Source: Minisyncoccota bacterium (lineage in GTDB: Bacteria > Patescibacteriota > Microgenomatia > UBA1400 > PJMF01). From it: a stretch of 32,683 nucleotides of DNA. This document shows, piece by piece, positions 7,892 to 16,242 of this stretch; within the stretch, counting starts at the first letter, position 1; each line of letters starts with the position of its first letter. Location: the NCBI GenBank assembly GCA_018657765.1, contig JABHWM010000009.1:1-32683 (forward strand). The letters are read 5' to 3'. A model generated the notes under the pieces. The model was not told the DNA's origin and did no database searches. It saw nothing but the letters and a program-made list of their open reading frames with translations. The translations under genes were made by a program, and so were the position numbers.

Positions 7892-8983
7892 TTACTGAGA
7901 AATACTTTCTTTTATTTGAGTATTAATGAAGCTATGAACTGAACTCCAAGATTCTTTTGGTTTGACAATATAAGCTCCTTGAGATGATTTACCATTGATG
8001 AAAACATTTTCTGTAGAAAGAGTGATTGTAGTTATTTTATTTTTTCTTGTTTCTTTGAGAATAGGCCATAAGTATTCTGCTATTTTTGTATCCAGATCTG
8101 TTTGAGTATGTGCGGAAAACTCTTTGAAAACAGCTGGAATATTGTCTATTCCTTCCAAAGAAAAAAGTTTTTCTTTAATAGCTTGTAGAACTTCATGTTG
8201 TCTTTTTGATCTAGAAAAATCACCGCCTGCAGAACCATGTCTAGATCTAACAAATTCTAAAGCATCACCACCTTCCATGTGAGTAACTCCTACAGGAAAA
8301 TATACTTGTTTATATCTACACTCGAATTTTCTTTCAAGTTCAAATCCAAATAATTCACTAGATAATTGAGCAACTTCTTCTGGAGATTTTCCACAGGTAT
8401 TTAGTTCTTCTCCTTTGATTGGGTACCATGAGTCATCCAAGACTTCGCTTACTTCTACATCAATTCCTCCAAGTTCTTCACCAATTATTCTTTTAAAACC
8501 AACAAAATCTACTGCAATATAGTAATCGATTGGTAATCCAGTTACAGTACTTGCCATGGATTTACTAATTAATGCTTCACCATTTTTATTACCCATATCT
8601 TGGTTATATGCTCCATTTATTTTGCTTTCTGTTCCATTGGGTAAAGAGACCCATAAATCTCTAGGTATAGAGATAAGGACTGTATTTTTCTTTTCAAAAT
8701 CAAAATGAACAACCTGAATTACGTCTGATAAATATCCACCTTGATGTCCAGCTCCACCATATCCCAGAAGCAGAATAGTGAGTTTATTTTCATCTTTTTC
8801 ATCTAGATTAGTTATTTCTTTTGGTGAAAACTGAGGAACAAAAGAATTTAGTTCTTGGTTTTTAGAGTTTTTCCCAACTACAAGATATGTAATTATGGCT
8901 GTTGTAGTAATTATTCCAGCAATAACTCCCCAAAGCCATTTTTTTTCACGGAGAATACTGAAAAATATTTTTAATGTTTCCAT
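7892..8983 (-). CDS. LytR-CpsA-Psr (LCP) family protein
   Basis: A 363-residue cell-envelope enzyme with a cytoplasmic N-terminus, one membrane helix (about 17-36) and an extracellular LCP domain (about 62-290). Family hallmarks are LTILLLGYGG, the SDVIQVVHFD strand, SIPRDLWV with its catalytic Arg, INGAY, and FVRSRHGSAGGDFSRSKRQ with the pyrophosphate-binding Arg residues. LCP proteins move undecaprenyl-phosphate-linked glycopolymers onto the wall or onto proteins. A two-Cys insert (C199 and C223 region) may form a disulfide. It is the first gene of a likely two-gene unit with the MFS transporter. Confidence 0.92.
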   Translation of the reverse strand: METLKIFFSILREKKWLWGVIAGIITTTAIITYLVVGKNSKNQELNSFVPQFSPKEITNLDEKDENKLTILLLGYGGAGHQGGYLSDVIQVVHFDFEKKNTVLISIPRDLWVSLPNGTESKINGAYNQDMGNKNGEALISKSMASTVTGLPIDYYIAVDFVGFKRIIGEELGGIDVEVSEVLDDSWYPIKGEELNTCGKSPEEVAQLSSELFGFELERKFECRYKQVYFPVGVTHMEGGDALEFVRSRHGSAGGDFSRSKRQHEVLQAIKEKLFSLEGIDNIPAVFKEFSAHTQTDLDTKIAEYLWPILKETRKNKITTITLSTENVFINGKSSQGAYIVKPKESWSSVHSFINTQIKESISQ

Positions 8984-9088
8984 ATGTTTTTATTAAAAAG
9001 TTTATTTATCCTGATCTTATACTACAGAAATTCATCAAAAGTTTCATCTCTAGAAAATTTTATAGTTGTATATGAAAAAGAGGTTTAT

Positions 9089-9835
9089 TTACAAAGAAAA
9101 AATCGAGCTTGGTAAAAAATGCATTATTTGAAAAGAGAATTCTTTTGTTTTACCAATTAGTAATAATATTCCAAATAAAATAACGATAGCTCCAGATATA
9201 TATGTAATATTTTTACTTACTTTTTTGTATTTTTTGAGTATAGGAACTATTTTTTCAAAGGCCAACGAAATAAGTAAAAAAGGTGTTCCTAAACCTAGGC
9301 CAAAACTAACTAAGAGTAAAGTTCCTAGTAAAGCTGTATCTGCCTGAGCTGCCCAATAAAGAATTACAGCTAGAACAGGTCCGATGCATGGTGTCCAACT
9401 AAATCCAAAGCCTACTCCTGTAATAAAAGCATGTAAATATAGATTTTTTTCAAAAAAAGTATGTAAAGGTAGTTTTCTTTCTTTTGATAAGAAGTTAGAG
9501 TTAAATATTCCAAGAAGGTACATTCCAATAACTAGGAAAAATAGACCACTTATTTTTTCTATAATTGGTCTATAGGTTGTGAGAATCCAAGATACTTTAT
9601 AAAGTGCCAGGCCAATGATAACAAATATAGAAACAAATCCTGATACAAAGACACTAGCTGTTTTGAAAATATGAAATGAGTTCTCTTTTTTACCTAGAGA
9701 TTTAAAAGAAATTCCAGATAGATATCCTAGATAGGTGGGAACAAGTGGCAATAAACAGGAAGCAAAAAAAGTTAAAAATCCTGCTAAATAAGCTGTTAAA
9801 AATCCAATATTAGAACCGTCAAAATTAATATTCAC
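9089..9835 (-). CDS. CcdA/DsbD-like thiol-disulfide transmembrane transporter
   Basis: A 248-residue, six-helix protein of the CcdA (DsbD transmembrane domain) family. It carries electrons from cytoplasmic thioredoxin to extracytoplasmic disulfide partners. Two family positions hold the redox Cys pair: C27 in ASCLLPLVPTYLGYLSG and C150 in WTPCIGPVLA. The start is GTG at 9835; no in-frame ATG fits better, and a TATAAT lies 6 nt upstream. No thioredoxin-like partner gene is adjacent. The neighbours on the right are a cytochrome b5-like lipoprotein and an MsrQ-like protein, which suggests a local envelope-redox theme. Confidence 0.9.
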   Translation of the reverse strand: MNINFDGSNIGFLTAYLAGFLTFFASCLLPLVPTYLGYLSGISFKSLGKKENSFHIFKTASVFVSGFVSIFVIIGLALYKVSWILTTYRPIIEKISGLFFLVIGMYLLGIFNSNFLSKERKLPLHTFFEKNLYLHAFITGVGFGFSWTPCIGPVLAVILYWAAQADTALLGTLLLVSFGLGLGTPFLLISLAFEKIVPILKKYKKVSKNITYISGAIVILFGILLLIGKTKEFSFQIMHFLPSSIFSL

Positions 9836-9841
9836 TTAATC

Positions 9842-9847
9842 ATTATA
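9842..9847 (-). promoter_or_regulatory. -10 element for the ccdA-like gene, probably leaderless
   Basis: TATAAT on the minus strand ends 6 nt before the GTG start codon, placing the predicted transcription start at the GTG. No convincing -35 is seen. Confidence 0.5.
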
Positions 9848-9958
9848 AGGGTTTTTTAAGGAAAAAACTCGTGAGTTGGCTTACAATAACCAGAGTAATT
9901 TATAGATTTATATTTATTAACTTATTTTATAAAATAGTTTTGAGTGTTAGTATTAATT

Positions 9959-10366
9959 ATGAAAAAAATTATTAATCTTTCATTTTTATTAGTAGTTTCT
10001 GCCTTTTTTTTATCTTCATGTTCATTACAGAAAGAGCCAGATAATAAAGAACTTGCTCCTACTAAAGTAATAGAAAAAGAAACTGCTACTGATAAAGCTC
10101 TTTTTAAAAATAATGATTTTTCAGTTAGTGAAGTTACTCAACATAATTTAGCTAGTGATTGCTGGCTGGTAGTAGAGGGAAATGTCTATGACATTACTCA
10201 ATATATTAAGGCAGGAGTTCATCCTGGAGGGGAAGCTCTTTTGAAGGGCTGTGGGCAAGAAGATGGAACAGATTTATTTAATAGCCAAGGTAATACAGGT
10301 AAATCCCATTCAACAAAAGCAAGTTCTATGTTAAGTAAATATTTTATTGGGATTGTTGCTGATTAG
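9959..10366 (+). CDS. Cytochrome b5-like heme-binding lipoprotein
   Basis: A 135-residue predicted lipoprotein. The signal peptide ends in the lipobox LSSC with lipidated C21. A linker (22-52) leads to a compact cytochrome b5 domain (about 54-134) with VTQHN, DCWLVVEGNVYDIT, and the two axial heme ligands H88 in HPGG and H117 in SHSTKA. C68 and C98 are extra. I chose ATG 9959 over the in-frame GTG at 9944 because the lipobox spacing then fits a normal signal peptide. A TATAAA/TAAAAT box lies about 25 nt upstream. It probably acts as an outer-face electron carrier. Its last 23 nt overlap the convergent membrane-protein gene. Confidence 0.9.
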   Translation: MKKIINLSFLLVVSAFFLSSCSLQKEPDNKELAPTKVIEKETATDKALFKNNDFSVSEVTQHNLASDCWLVVEGNVYDITQYIKAGVHPGGEALLKGCGQEDGTDLFNSQGNTGKSHSTKASSMLSKYFIGIVAD

Positions 10367-10997
10367 TTTTTTGTTTTTCTTTTATCAATGAGACTATTTC
10401 TAATGAGGCAATAAATAAAGTTATTACTGCTTTTATATCTATTTCTCTAATTATTACGTGTAAAAATAAAACCCAAACTATAAAGTAACTTAGCTTATGT
10501 AGTTTTTTCCAGGTTTTTCCTAGATTATGCATAGACCAATTATTAGATGTTAAAAATAATGGAGTCATTAATATAAAAGATATTAATCCAAAAACCTCAA
10601 AAAGGTTAAAAGATAGTAGATCTCCTTTAATAGCTAGAATTGGTAGTATTCTTGACCATCCATAATGTAAAAGAGCCAAGACATAAGTTGAAATTCCGAT
10701 CTCTTTTCTAAAAATCATTAATATTGTTCTAATTGGTACAAATATCTTTGATATTTGAAGTCTTTTTAGAATTCCTGGAATTAGCGTAAGCCAAAAAGAG
10801 ATTAAACTTATTGAAGCTGCTTTTTCTCCCAGATCATTCCAGAGTGGTCTAAACTCCCTAAATTTTGTACTTATGGCAAAAACTAGAACTAGAAAGATAA
10901 AAGATAAGTAAAATAACCAACGTATCTGTTTTTGGTATTTAACTATATATCTTTGAATTAAAGATAGTATTTCTATTAACTTTTTTTCTATAAACAT
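10344..10997 (-). CDS. Ferric-reductase-like / MsrQ-like heme membrane protein
   Basis: A 217-residue protein with about six membrane helices, resembling the heme-b ferric reductase transmembrane domain (MsrQ/YedZ class). Candidate heme ligands are H111 in ALLHYGWSR, H167 in TWKKLHKLSY and H180 in VLFLHVIIR; WKKLHKLSY is the most diagnostic segment. No FAD/NAD domain is attached, as in MsrQ. MsrQ passes quinone or flavin electrons to a periplasmic MsrP, but no MsrP is in the window. The convergent cytochrome b5 lipoprotein could be the external acceptor (inference). It lies 15 nt after enolase on the same strand and may be co-transcribed with it. Confidence 0.78.
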   Translation of the reverse strand: MFIEKKLIEILSLIQRYIVKYQKQIRWLFYLSFIFLVLVFAISTKFREFRPLWNDLGEKAASISLISFWLTLIPGILKRLQISKIFVPIRTILMIFRKEIGISTYVLALLHYGWSRILPILAIKGDLLSFNLFEVFGLISFILMTPLFLTSNNWSMHNLGKTWKKLHKLSYFIVWVLFLHVIIREIDIKAVITLFIASLEIVSLIKEKQKTNQQQSQ

Positions 10998-11012
10998 AGG
11001 TTTATTTGATGT

Positions 11013-12260
11013 CTATTTTTCTAGTTTCTCTGCAATTCTAGTTAATTCATTGTATTTGGCAGTTCGTTCACCTCTGCTAGGAGCGCCAGTTTTTATTTGA
11101 CCAGCACCAGTTCCTACTACTAGATGAGCAATAGTGACATCTTCTGTCTCACCACTACGGTGAGAAACAACATTTGTCCAACCAGCATTTTCACTGAGTT
11201 TCATGGCTTGTAAAGTTTCAGTCAAAGTTCCGATTTGATTTAGTTTTACCAAGAGAGAGTTACAGGCTTTTTTTGTAATAGCTTCTTCAATACGCTTGGT
11301 ATTAGTAACCAATAGATCATCTCCTACATTTTGAATTGTAGATCCTATTTTTTCTGTTAGAGAAGTCCAACCTGCCCAGTCATCTTCTGCCAACATGTCT
11401 TCAAAAGAGGCAACTGGATATTTTCTTGATAAATCAATAACCCATTCCACCATTTCTTCAGAAGAAAGAATTTTCTGATCTCTTTTTAGTTCATAATTTT
11501 TTGTTTCTGGATTGTAGAACTCTGTTGCAGCAGCATCAAAGCCAATCATTACTTCATCACCTAGTGAATAACCTGCTTTGTCTATAGCTTCAACGATTAA
11601 ATCTAGAGCTTCGGTGTTTGATTTTACTGCTGGGGCAAAGCCACCTTCATTTCCAACATTGGTTGAGTAACCTTTTTCCTTTAGAATTTTTTGGAGGTGT
11701 TGAAAGATTTCAGCACCAGTTCTTAGTTTTTCATCCCAGGTAGGTGCTGTCATCGGCATAACCATATATTCTTGGATATCAGTAGCCCAGTTAGCATGTT
11801 TTCCACCGTTAAGGATATTTAACATTGGTCTAGGAAGAATAAGTTTTTTTGTTCCATAGAGTTCTCCAATATATTCATATAAAGGTCTACCTTGAGCTGC
11901 ACTGCTAGCCCAAGCAAAAGCTAGAGAAACTCCCAAAATAGCATTTGCTCCGATTTTTTCTTTTTTTTCTGTTCCATCTAATTCAATCATGAAGTTATCT
12001 AATGAATCTTGAGTATAATCATTGCCAACAAGTGCCTGAGATAGAGTAGTGTTTACGTTTTCTACAGCTTTCAAAACTCCTTGTCCTAGATAAGCTTGAG
12101 AACCATCTCTAAGTTCTAGAGCTTCATGAGTGCCTGTTGATGCTCCACTAGGGACAGTTGTTCTACCCATATGATTACCTTCAACAGTAACTTCTACTTC
12201 TATTGTTGGATTACCTCTGGAATCTAGAACTTGTCTGCCATGAATGTGAGTAATTTTCAT
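11013..12260 (-). CDS. eno: Enolase (phosphopyruvate hydratase)
   Basis: A glycolytic enzyme converting 2-phosphoglycerate to phosphoenolpyruvate. At 415 residues it is near full length for the bacterial family. Seen motifs include the N-terminal GRQVLDSRGNPTIEVEV, the mobile-loop SGASTG, the GNEGGFAP segment, Mg ligands in IGFDAAATEF, SFEDML and GDDLLVTN, the catalytic Lys in LLVKLNQIGTLTE, and the C-terminal VSHRSGETED signature. The ATG is preceded by AAGGAAA at good spacing. It is divergent from the pseudouridine-synthase gene across a 110-nt AT-rich region. Confidence 0.98.
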   Translation of the reverse strand: MKITHIHGRQVLDSRGNPTIEVEVTVEGNHMGRTTVPSGASTGTHEALELRDGSQAYLGQGVLKAVENVNTTLSQALVGNDYTQDSLDNFMIELDGTEKKEKIGANAILGVSLAFAWASSAAQGRPLYEYIGELYGTKKLILPRPMLNILNGGKHANWATDIQEYMVMPMTAPTWDEKLRTGAEIFQHLQKILKEKGYSTNVGNEGGFAPAVKSNTEALDLIVEAIDKAGYSLGDEVMIGFDAAATEFYNPETKNYELKRDQKILSSEEMVEWVIDLSRKYPVASFEDMLAEDDWAGWTSLTEKIGSTIQNVGDDLLVTNTKRIEEAITKKACNSLLVKLNQIGTLTETLQAMKLSENAGWTNVVSHRSGETEDVTIAHLVVGTGAGQIKTGAPSRGERTAKYNELTRIAEKLEK

Positions 12261-12272
12261 TTTTCCTTGTCA

Positions 12273-12290
12273 AATACCGTCTGTGGTATT
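12273..12290 (-). promoter_or_regulatory. Inverted repeat in the enolase leader
   Basis: AATACC-(6 nt)-GGTATT is a perfect 6-bp dyad 12 nt upstream of the enolase start and just before its Shine-Dalgarno. It could be a short leader hairpin or an operator. No consensus is recognised. Confidence 0.3.
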
Positions 12291-12370
12291 GCTATTAATA
12301 TTTATTTATAACTAATCTCCTATATAGTTGTTATAATATAACACTGTAATAGTGGAAAGACATAAGTTAT

Positions 12371-13117
12371 ATGAAAATTCGTTTAAATAAATACCTTGCT
12401 CAATTGGGTGTTGCATCTCGTAGAAAAGTTGATGAACTTATCGAAAAGAAAAAAGTTTTAATCAACGGCAGTGTTGCCAGGCTAGGAGATAAAGTCGATG
12501 ATAGTAAAGATACTATCAAGATTGGTAGAAAATCTTATGCTCCTTCAACTTCCAAGAAAAAACTCGAGTATTGGATGGTTTATAAACCGACTGGGTTTGT
12601 GAGCTCTACGTCAGATCCTACCGGGTTACAAGTTGTGACTTCTTTGGTAGAAAGTGATCAAAGGTTATATCCAGTTGGAAGATTAGATATAGATTCAGAA
12701 GGAATGTTGATTTTGACTAATGATGGAGAGCTAACTCAACGTTTGACTCATCCCAAAAATCATGTTCCCAAAACATATAATGTTTGGGTAAAAGGCAAAT
12801 TAAGTAGAAATGGTTTTGATAGAATTCGTAGAGGTCTCAAGATGAAAAGTCAACGAGTTTCTCCAGCAGAAATTAGAGTGATAGAGAAATATGATGGTGG
12901 AGCTATCTTGGAGGTTATTCTTCATCAAGGAATGAATAGACAAATAAGAAGAATGATGAAGGCTATTAATCTAGATGTGAAACGTCTAACTAGAGTAGCA
13001 GTTGGCTCTTTGACAATTGGTAATTTAAAATCTGGTGAAGTGAGACAACTTACCTTAGATGAAAAACAAGCCCTTTTGTCCAAGACAATAAAAGATAGTG
13101 ACAATTTATCAGAATAA
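12371..13117 (+). CDS. 16S/23S rRNA pseudouridine synthase, RsuA/RluB family
   Basis: A 248-residue enzyme that isomerises a uridine in rRNA. An N-terminal S4 RNA-binding domain (about 1-60, RLNKYLAQLGVASRRKVDEL) is followed by the catalytic domain with YPVGRLDIDSEGMLILTNDG, in which the Asp after GRL is catalytic, and by GMNRQIRRMMKA near 190-205. It is full length. Whether it acts on 16S (RsuA) or 23S (RluB) rRNA cannot be decided here. TATAAT at 12332-12337 is a likely -10. The next gene starts 4 nt after its stop, so the pair with DUF3179 is probably an operon. Confidence 0.93.
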   Translation: MKIRLNKYLAQLGVASRRKVDELIEKKKVLINGSVARLGDKVDDSKDTIKIGRKSYAPSTSKKKLEYWMVYKPTGFVSSTSDPTGLQVVTSLVESDQRLYPVGRLDIDSEGMLILTNDGELTQRLTHPKNHVPKTYNVWVKGKLSRNGFDRIRRGLKMKSQRVSPAEIRVIEKYDGGAILEVILHQGMNRQIRRMMKAINLDVKRLTRVAVGSLTIGNLKSGEVRQLTLDEKQALLSKTIKDSDNLSE

Positions 13118-13121
13118 GATC

Positions 13122-14090
13122 ATGAAACAAAGAAAAATTTATTATTTTTTAATTTTATTGAGTTTGGGATGGTTATTAGGCTCACTTGGTTTCAAAAAGT
13201 ATTTTCAGTATCAAAAGTTAAAATCTTTTCGTACAGATTTTTCTCAGAAAAGTATCTCTTTAAATAAATTGACTTTAGGAAAAGTAGGCAAAGATGATAT
13301 TCCAGATATTTCAAACCCAAAATTTGTTTCAGTTGATGAGGCTTCTATAAAAGACTCAATGAAAGGTGTTTTAGTTGATATCTCTGGTAAAAAACGCTTT
13401 TATCCTTTGAATATTTTGGTTTGGCATGAGGTTATTAATGATTTTATGGAAGGTGTTCCTATCGCAGTAACCTACAGTCCTCTTTGTGATTCTGTGACTG
13501 TATTTAGAAGTAGTTCTAATAATCAAGGCTTAAAGTTTAGGGCTAGTGGTTTTTTGTATAATGCAAACTTGGTATTTTACGATACAAAAACAGAAAGTTT
13601 CTGGTTACAGGCAACTGGTCAGGCTATTGCTGGGCAATTTGATGGAAATTTTTTATCACTTGTTCCTGGAACTCAAGTTTTATCTTTTGCAGAGATAAAG
13701 AAAAATCACTCTGATGCCCAGATTCTGAGTCAGGATACAGGATACTTTAATAATTACAGTTTTAATCCATATAGTGGTTACACAGAAACAGATGAAATAC
13801 CTGATTTTGTAAAATATGAAAATAAGCGTTTTTCTAAGAAACAGAGAATGTTTGTTGTTCCACTGGGAGAAAAATCTTTAGTTTTTCCTTTGGATTCATT
13901 ACCAACAGAAGAAGTCCGAAGTAGAATTTTTGATGGTACTTTCATTAGGGCTGGTAAATCTGGATCAGAAGTTATTGTGACTCAAGATGGAAAAAGAGTT
14001 GGTGGTTACTCTCAAATGTGGTTTTGTTGGGCAGCCAGTCATGAAGAAAATGGAGTTGTTTGGGATATGTCTAGTGAGGAAGTCAAGTGA
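13122..14090 (+). CDS. DUF3179 membrane-anchored protein
   Basis: A 322-residue protein with an N-terminal signal anchor (about 7-24) and the DUF3179 domain. Seen are DISGKKRFYPLNILVWHEV, a VTYSPLCDSVTVF segment with C122, a FRASGFLYNANLVFYD strand, and a C-terminal WFCWAASH with a second Cys near 305. The conserved Cys pair outside the membrane hints at a redox or metal site, but the family function is not known to me. I chose ATG 13122 rather than the in-frame GTG at 13098, which lies inside the upstream gene. It ends in TGA overlapping the GTG of the riboflavin kinase by 4 nt, so the two are coupled. Confidence 0.85.
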   Translation: MKQRKIYYFLILLSLGWLLGSLGFKKYFQYQKLKSFRTDFSQKSISLNKLTLGKVGKDDIPDISNPKFVSVDEASIKDSMKGVLVDISGKKRFYPLNILVWHEVINDFMEGVPIAVTYSPLCDSVTVFRSSSNNQGLKFRASGFLYNANLVFYDTKTESFWLQATGQAIAGQFDGNFLSLVPGTQVLSFAEIKKNHSDAQILSQDTGYFNNYSFNPYSGYTETDEIPDFVKYENKRFSKKQRMFVVPLGEKSLVFPLDSLPTEEVRSRIFDGTFIRAGKSGSEVIVTQDGKRVGGYSQMWFCWAASHEENGVVWDMSSEEVK

Positions 14091-14473
14091 AAAAATGGTA
14101 TCAGTCTAGAGTAAAGCATGGTGATAAAGATGGATCTAATCTTTCTTATCCTACTGTTAATCTTGATGCAAAAGTATTACCCAGTTCCCTTAAAAGAGGT
14201 GTTTATGCCAGTTGGGTAAAGGTTGGTGATAAAACTTATCCAGCAGCAGCTCATTTTGGCCCTAGGTTAATAAAAAAAGAATTAGAAGATGTTTTGGAAA
14301 TTTATATTCTAGATTTTTCAGCTGATATTTATGGTGAAGAAATAAGCTTTTACTTGGAGCAATATATTAGAGAGGTAATGGATTTTATAGATTTTTCTTC
14401 ATTAAAAAATCAAATTACTCTAGATATAGAAAAAATTAAAGAGGTTTTGAAAGTTGATCCAAAAGAGGAATAA
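14087..14473 (+). CDS. Stand-alone riboflavin kinase domain
   Basis: A 128-residue protein matching the C-terminal flavokinase half of bifunctional RibF; the FAD-synthetase half is absent. Seen are the nucleotide/Mg motif YPTVNL (canonical PTxN), RGVYASWV, the AAAHFG strand, and the catalytic-Glu region EDVLEIYILDFSADIYG followed by the C-terminal helix. It converts riboflavin to FMN. The start is GTG at 14087, inside the GTGA overlap with the DUF3179 gene. The GxxLGFPTAN loop is altered to GSNLSYPTVN. Its 3' end overlaps the convergent HAD gene by 38 nt. Confidence 0.8.
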   Translation: MKKWYQSRVKHGDKDGSNLSYPTVNLDAKVLPSSLKRGVYASWVKVGDKTYPAAAHFGPRLIKKELEDVLEIYILDFSADIYGEEISFYLEQYIREVMDFIDFSSLKNQITLDIEKIKEVLKVDPKEE

Positions 14474-15074
14474 GTTCAGTGAATCCTGATATTACATTTT
14501 CATTATTTTTATTAGATTGATATTTATTATCTCTTATTATATGTATAGGGATTATATTAGAGAGTTTTTTTAGATAATTTATAACACTTGGTTTATCATC
14601 AATGATGATGGTTCCTTTTGGGAGAGATTCTAGAACTTTAGGATCCATTTTTCTACGTAAAATATGTGTATGTTGGGGGGCAAAAAACTTTAAAAGGTTA
14701 TTAACTTTTAGTTTATGTTTTTGAAAATCAGTAAAACCTTCAGAATAAATACCTAATTGATATTTTTCTTTTTCTAATTTAGAGAGTATCTCTACAGATT
14801 CTGGAAAAAGACATTTTTGAAAGTTTATTGGATGCCAAAAAGTTCTTTTTAGATCTAAGAAGGAAAAATTATAATAGTTAGCTAGTTGTTGAAGGTAATC
14901 GTTGGTAGAAAAATCACTAGTTCTTTTTAGATTATTTAGGTAAATAAGACGGAAATTTTCTATTTCCTGTGAAGAGACTCCCAGCGTATTAGCAAGTGTT
15001 TCCATCTGGAGTTTTTTAAGTAATTTTGTATTGATTAGAGTATCATCAATATCAAACAAGATAAGATTCTTCAT
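14436..15074 (-). CDS. HAD-superfamily hydrolase
   Basis: A 212-residue HAD phosphatase-like protein. Motif I is FDIDDTLI with nucleophile D8 and acid D10. A helical cap (about 15-85) follows. Motif II is the Ser in LGIYSEGFTD, the motif III Lys lies in RRKMDPK, and motif IV is TIIIDDKPS. The substrate is unknown; small-molecule phosphatases of this layout include phosphoglycolate-phosphatase-like and pyrophosphatase-like members. The ATG has no Shine-Dalgarno and a TATACT box 9 nt upstream. It converges on the riboflavin kinase with a 38-nt 3' overlap, so FMN metabolism is a possible but unproven link. Confidence 0.85.
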   Translation of the reverse strand: MKNLILFDIDDTLINTKLLKKLQMETLANTLGVSSQEIENFRLIYLNNLKRTSDFSTNDYLQQLANYYNFSFLDLKRTFWHPINFQKCLFPESVEILSKLEKEKYQLGIYSEGFTDFQKHKLKVNNLLKFFAPQHTHILRRKMDPKVLESLPKGTIIIDDKPSVINYLKKLSNIIPIHIIRDNKYQSNKNNENVISGFTELIPLLDQLSKPL

Positions 15075-15083
15075 TCTATAGCC

Positions 15084-15089
15084 AGTATA
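15084..15089 (-). promoter_or_regulatory. -10 element for the HAD hydrolase, near-leaderless
   Basis: TATACT on the minus strand ends 9 nt before the ATG, predicting a 5' leader of about 2 nt. It sits in a small dyad-rich region (ACTATA/TATAGT). Confidence 0.45.
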
Positions 15090-15120
15090 CTATATTTCTT
15101 ACAGTATAGTTAAAATTATT

Positions 15121-16167
15121 TTAATGAAAATAATTTACCTCTTCTTCTTTCTTTTTATTTGCTAACTTTTTTGTAGTATTTTTATGGTTTGTAAAGAATG
15201 CTGCTGCTAGGAAAGTAGTTATTGGAGCAGCTAAAACAATACCTATGGAACCGCTTAGTGTTCTAACAATTTCTTCAGCAACGATTTCTAAGTTTATGAT
15301 TTGCATAGGATTTGCTTCTGAAGTAAGGAATAATAATAAAAGTGGTAAAGAAGCTCCTGCATAGACAAGAATCAATGTATTTATCATTGAAGAAATATGA
15401 TCTTGTCCTACTTTCATAGCTCTTTTAAAGAGTTCTTTAAATTTTATTTTGGGATTTGCTTCTTTCAGTTGTTGTACAAATGATGATTGTGAAACAGCAA
15501 TATCATCAAGTGTGCCTAGTAAACTTATGATAATACCAGCAAGCAGTAAACCACGAATATCTAGTTTATTTTCTGTCATAACACTTAAGAATCCAGCTTC
15601 TTCACTGGAAAATCCAGTTAGCTTTGTTTTATCCATAAATATAGTTGCTAGTAATCCAGATATTGTTAGGGCAATTAGTGTGCTTATAACGGCAATATGT
15701 GTTTTTGGTTTAATTCCATGAGATAGATAAAAAGTTACAGGAACAATAATCAGAGACCCTAGAAGAGTTGCCAATAGAGGGCTCCAACCATTCAGAATAA
15801 GAGGAAGTATCATGCCAAAAATAATAAAAAATGATGTAGCTAGAGAGAGCAGAGAACGGAAGCCCCACCATTTACCAATTGCAATAACTAGAAAAACAAA
15901 AATTGTTCCCAGCTGGAAAAGTGCTGGCTGACGGACATAGTCAGTAATTATCCATTCTTGCTGATTATTTTGTTGAAGTACTACTTTTTCTCCAAGAGAG
16001 TATGGATTCCATATGGAAAAAGGGGCTTGATAATGAGTTATCTCTATAAATTCTTTTGAATTTTTTAATGATAATTCCAATTTTTGAAACTCATGAATAT
16101 TTTCATTTTCAGAAATTTCACCTTGTTCAACTATTCTGGTAATTGTAGCTTCTTTAGTGCTTTGCAT
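15121..16167 (-). CDS. YibE/F family membrane protein
   Basis: A 348-residue protein of the YibE/F family. About 75 N-terminal residues look soluble and beta-rich (an OB-like segment with LGEKVVLQQ). They are followed by about seven or eight membrane helices including GTIFVFLVIAIGKWWGFRSL, the GTLDDIAVSQ segment typical of the family, and a long C-terminal helix GSIGIVLAAPITTFLAAAFF. The tail is Lys-rich and cytoplasmic. The function is not established; family members are thought to be membrane transport or assembly factors. It is divergent from gpmI with 75 nt between the starts. Confidence 0.88.
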   Translation of the reverse strand: MQSTKEATITRIVEQGEISENENIHEFQKLELSLKNSKEFIEITHYQAPFSIWNPYSLGEKVVLQQNNQQEWIITDYVRQPALFQLGTIFVFLVIAIGKWWGFRSLLSLATSFFIIFGMILPLILNGWSPLLATLLGSLIIVPVTFYLSHGIKPKTHIAVISTLIALTISGLLATIFMDKTKLTGFSSEEAGFLSVMTENKLDIRGLLLAGIIISLLGTLDDIAVSQSSFVQQLKEANPKIKFKELFKRAMKVGQDHISSMINTLILVYAGASLPLLLLFLTSEANPMQIINLEIVAEEIVRTLSGSIGIVLAAPITTFLAAAFFTNHKNTTKKLANKKKEEEVNYFH

Positions 16168-16242
16168 AATTAAGTGATGACGTAGTATTATTAGGGTAAC
16201 TATTAATCTAATCTTTAAATTATATTATATCAAGGAAAAACT

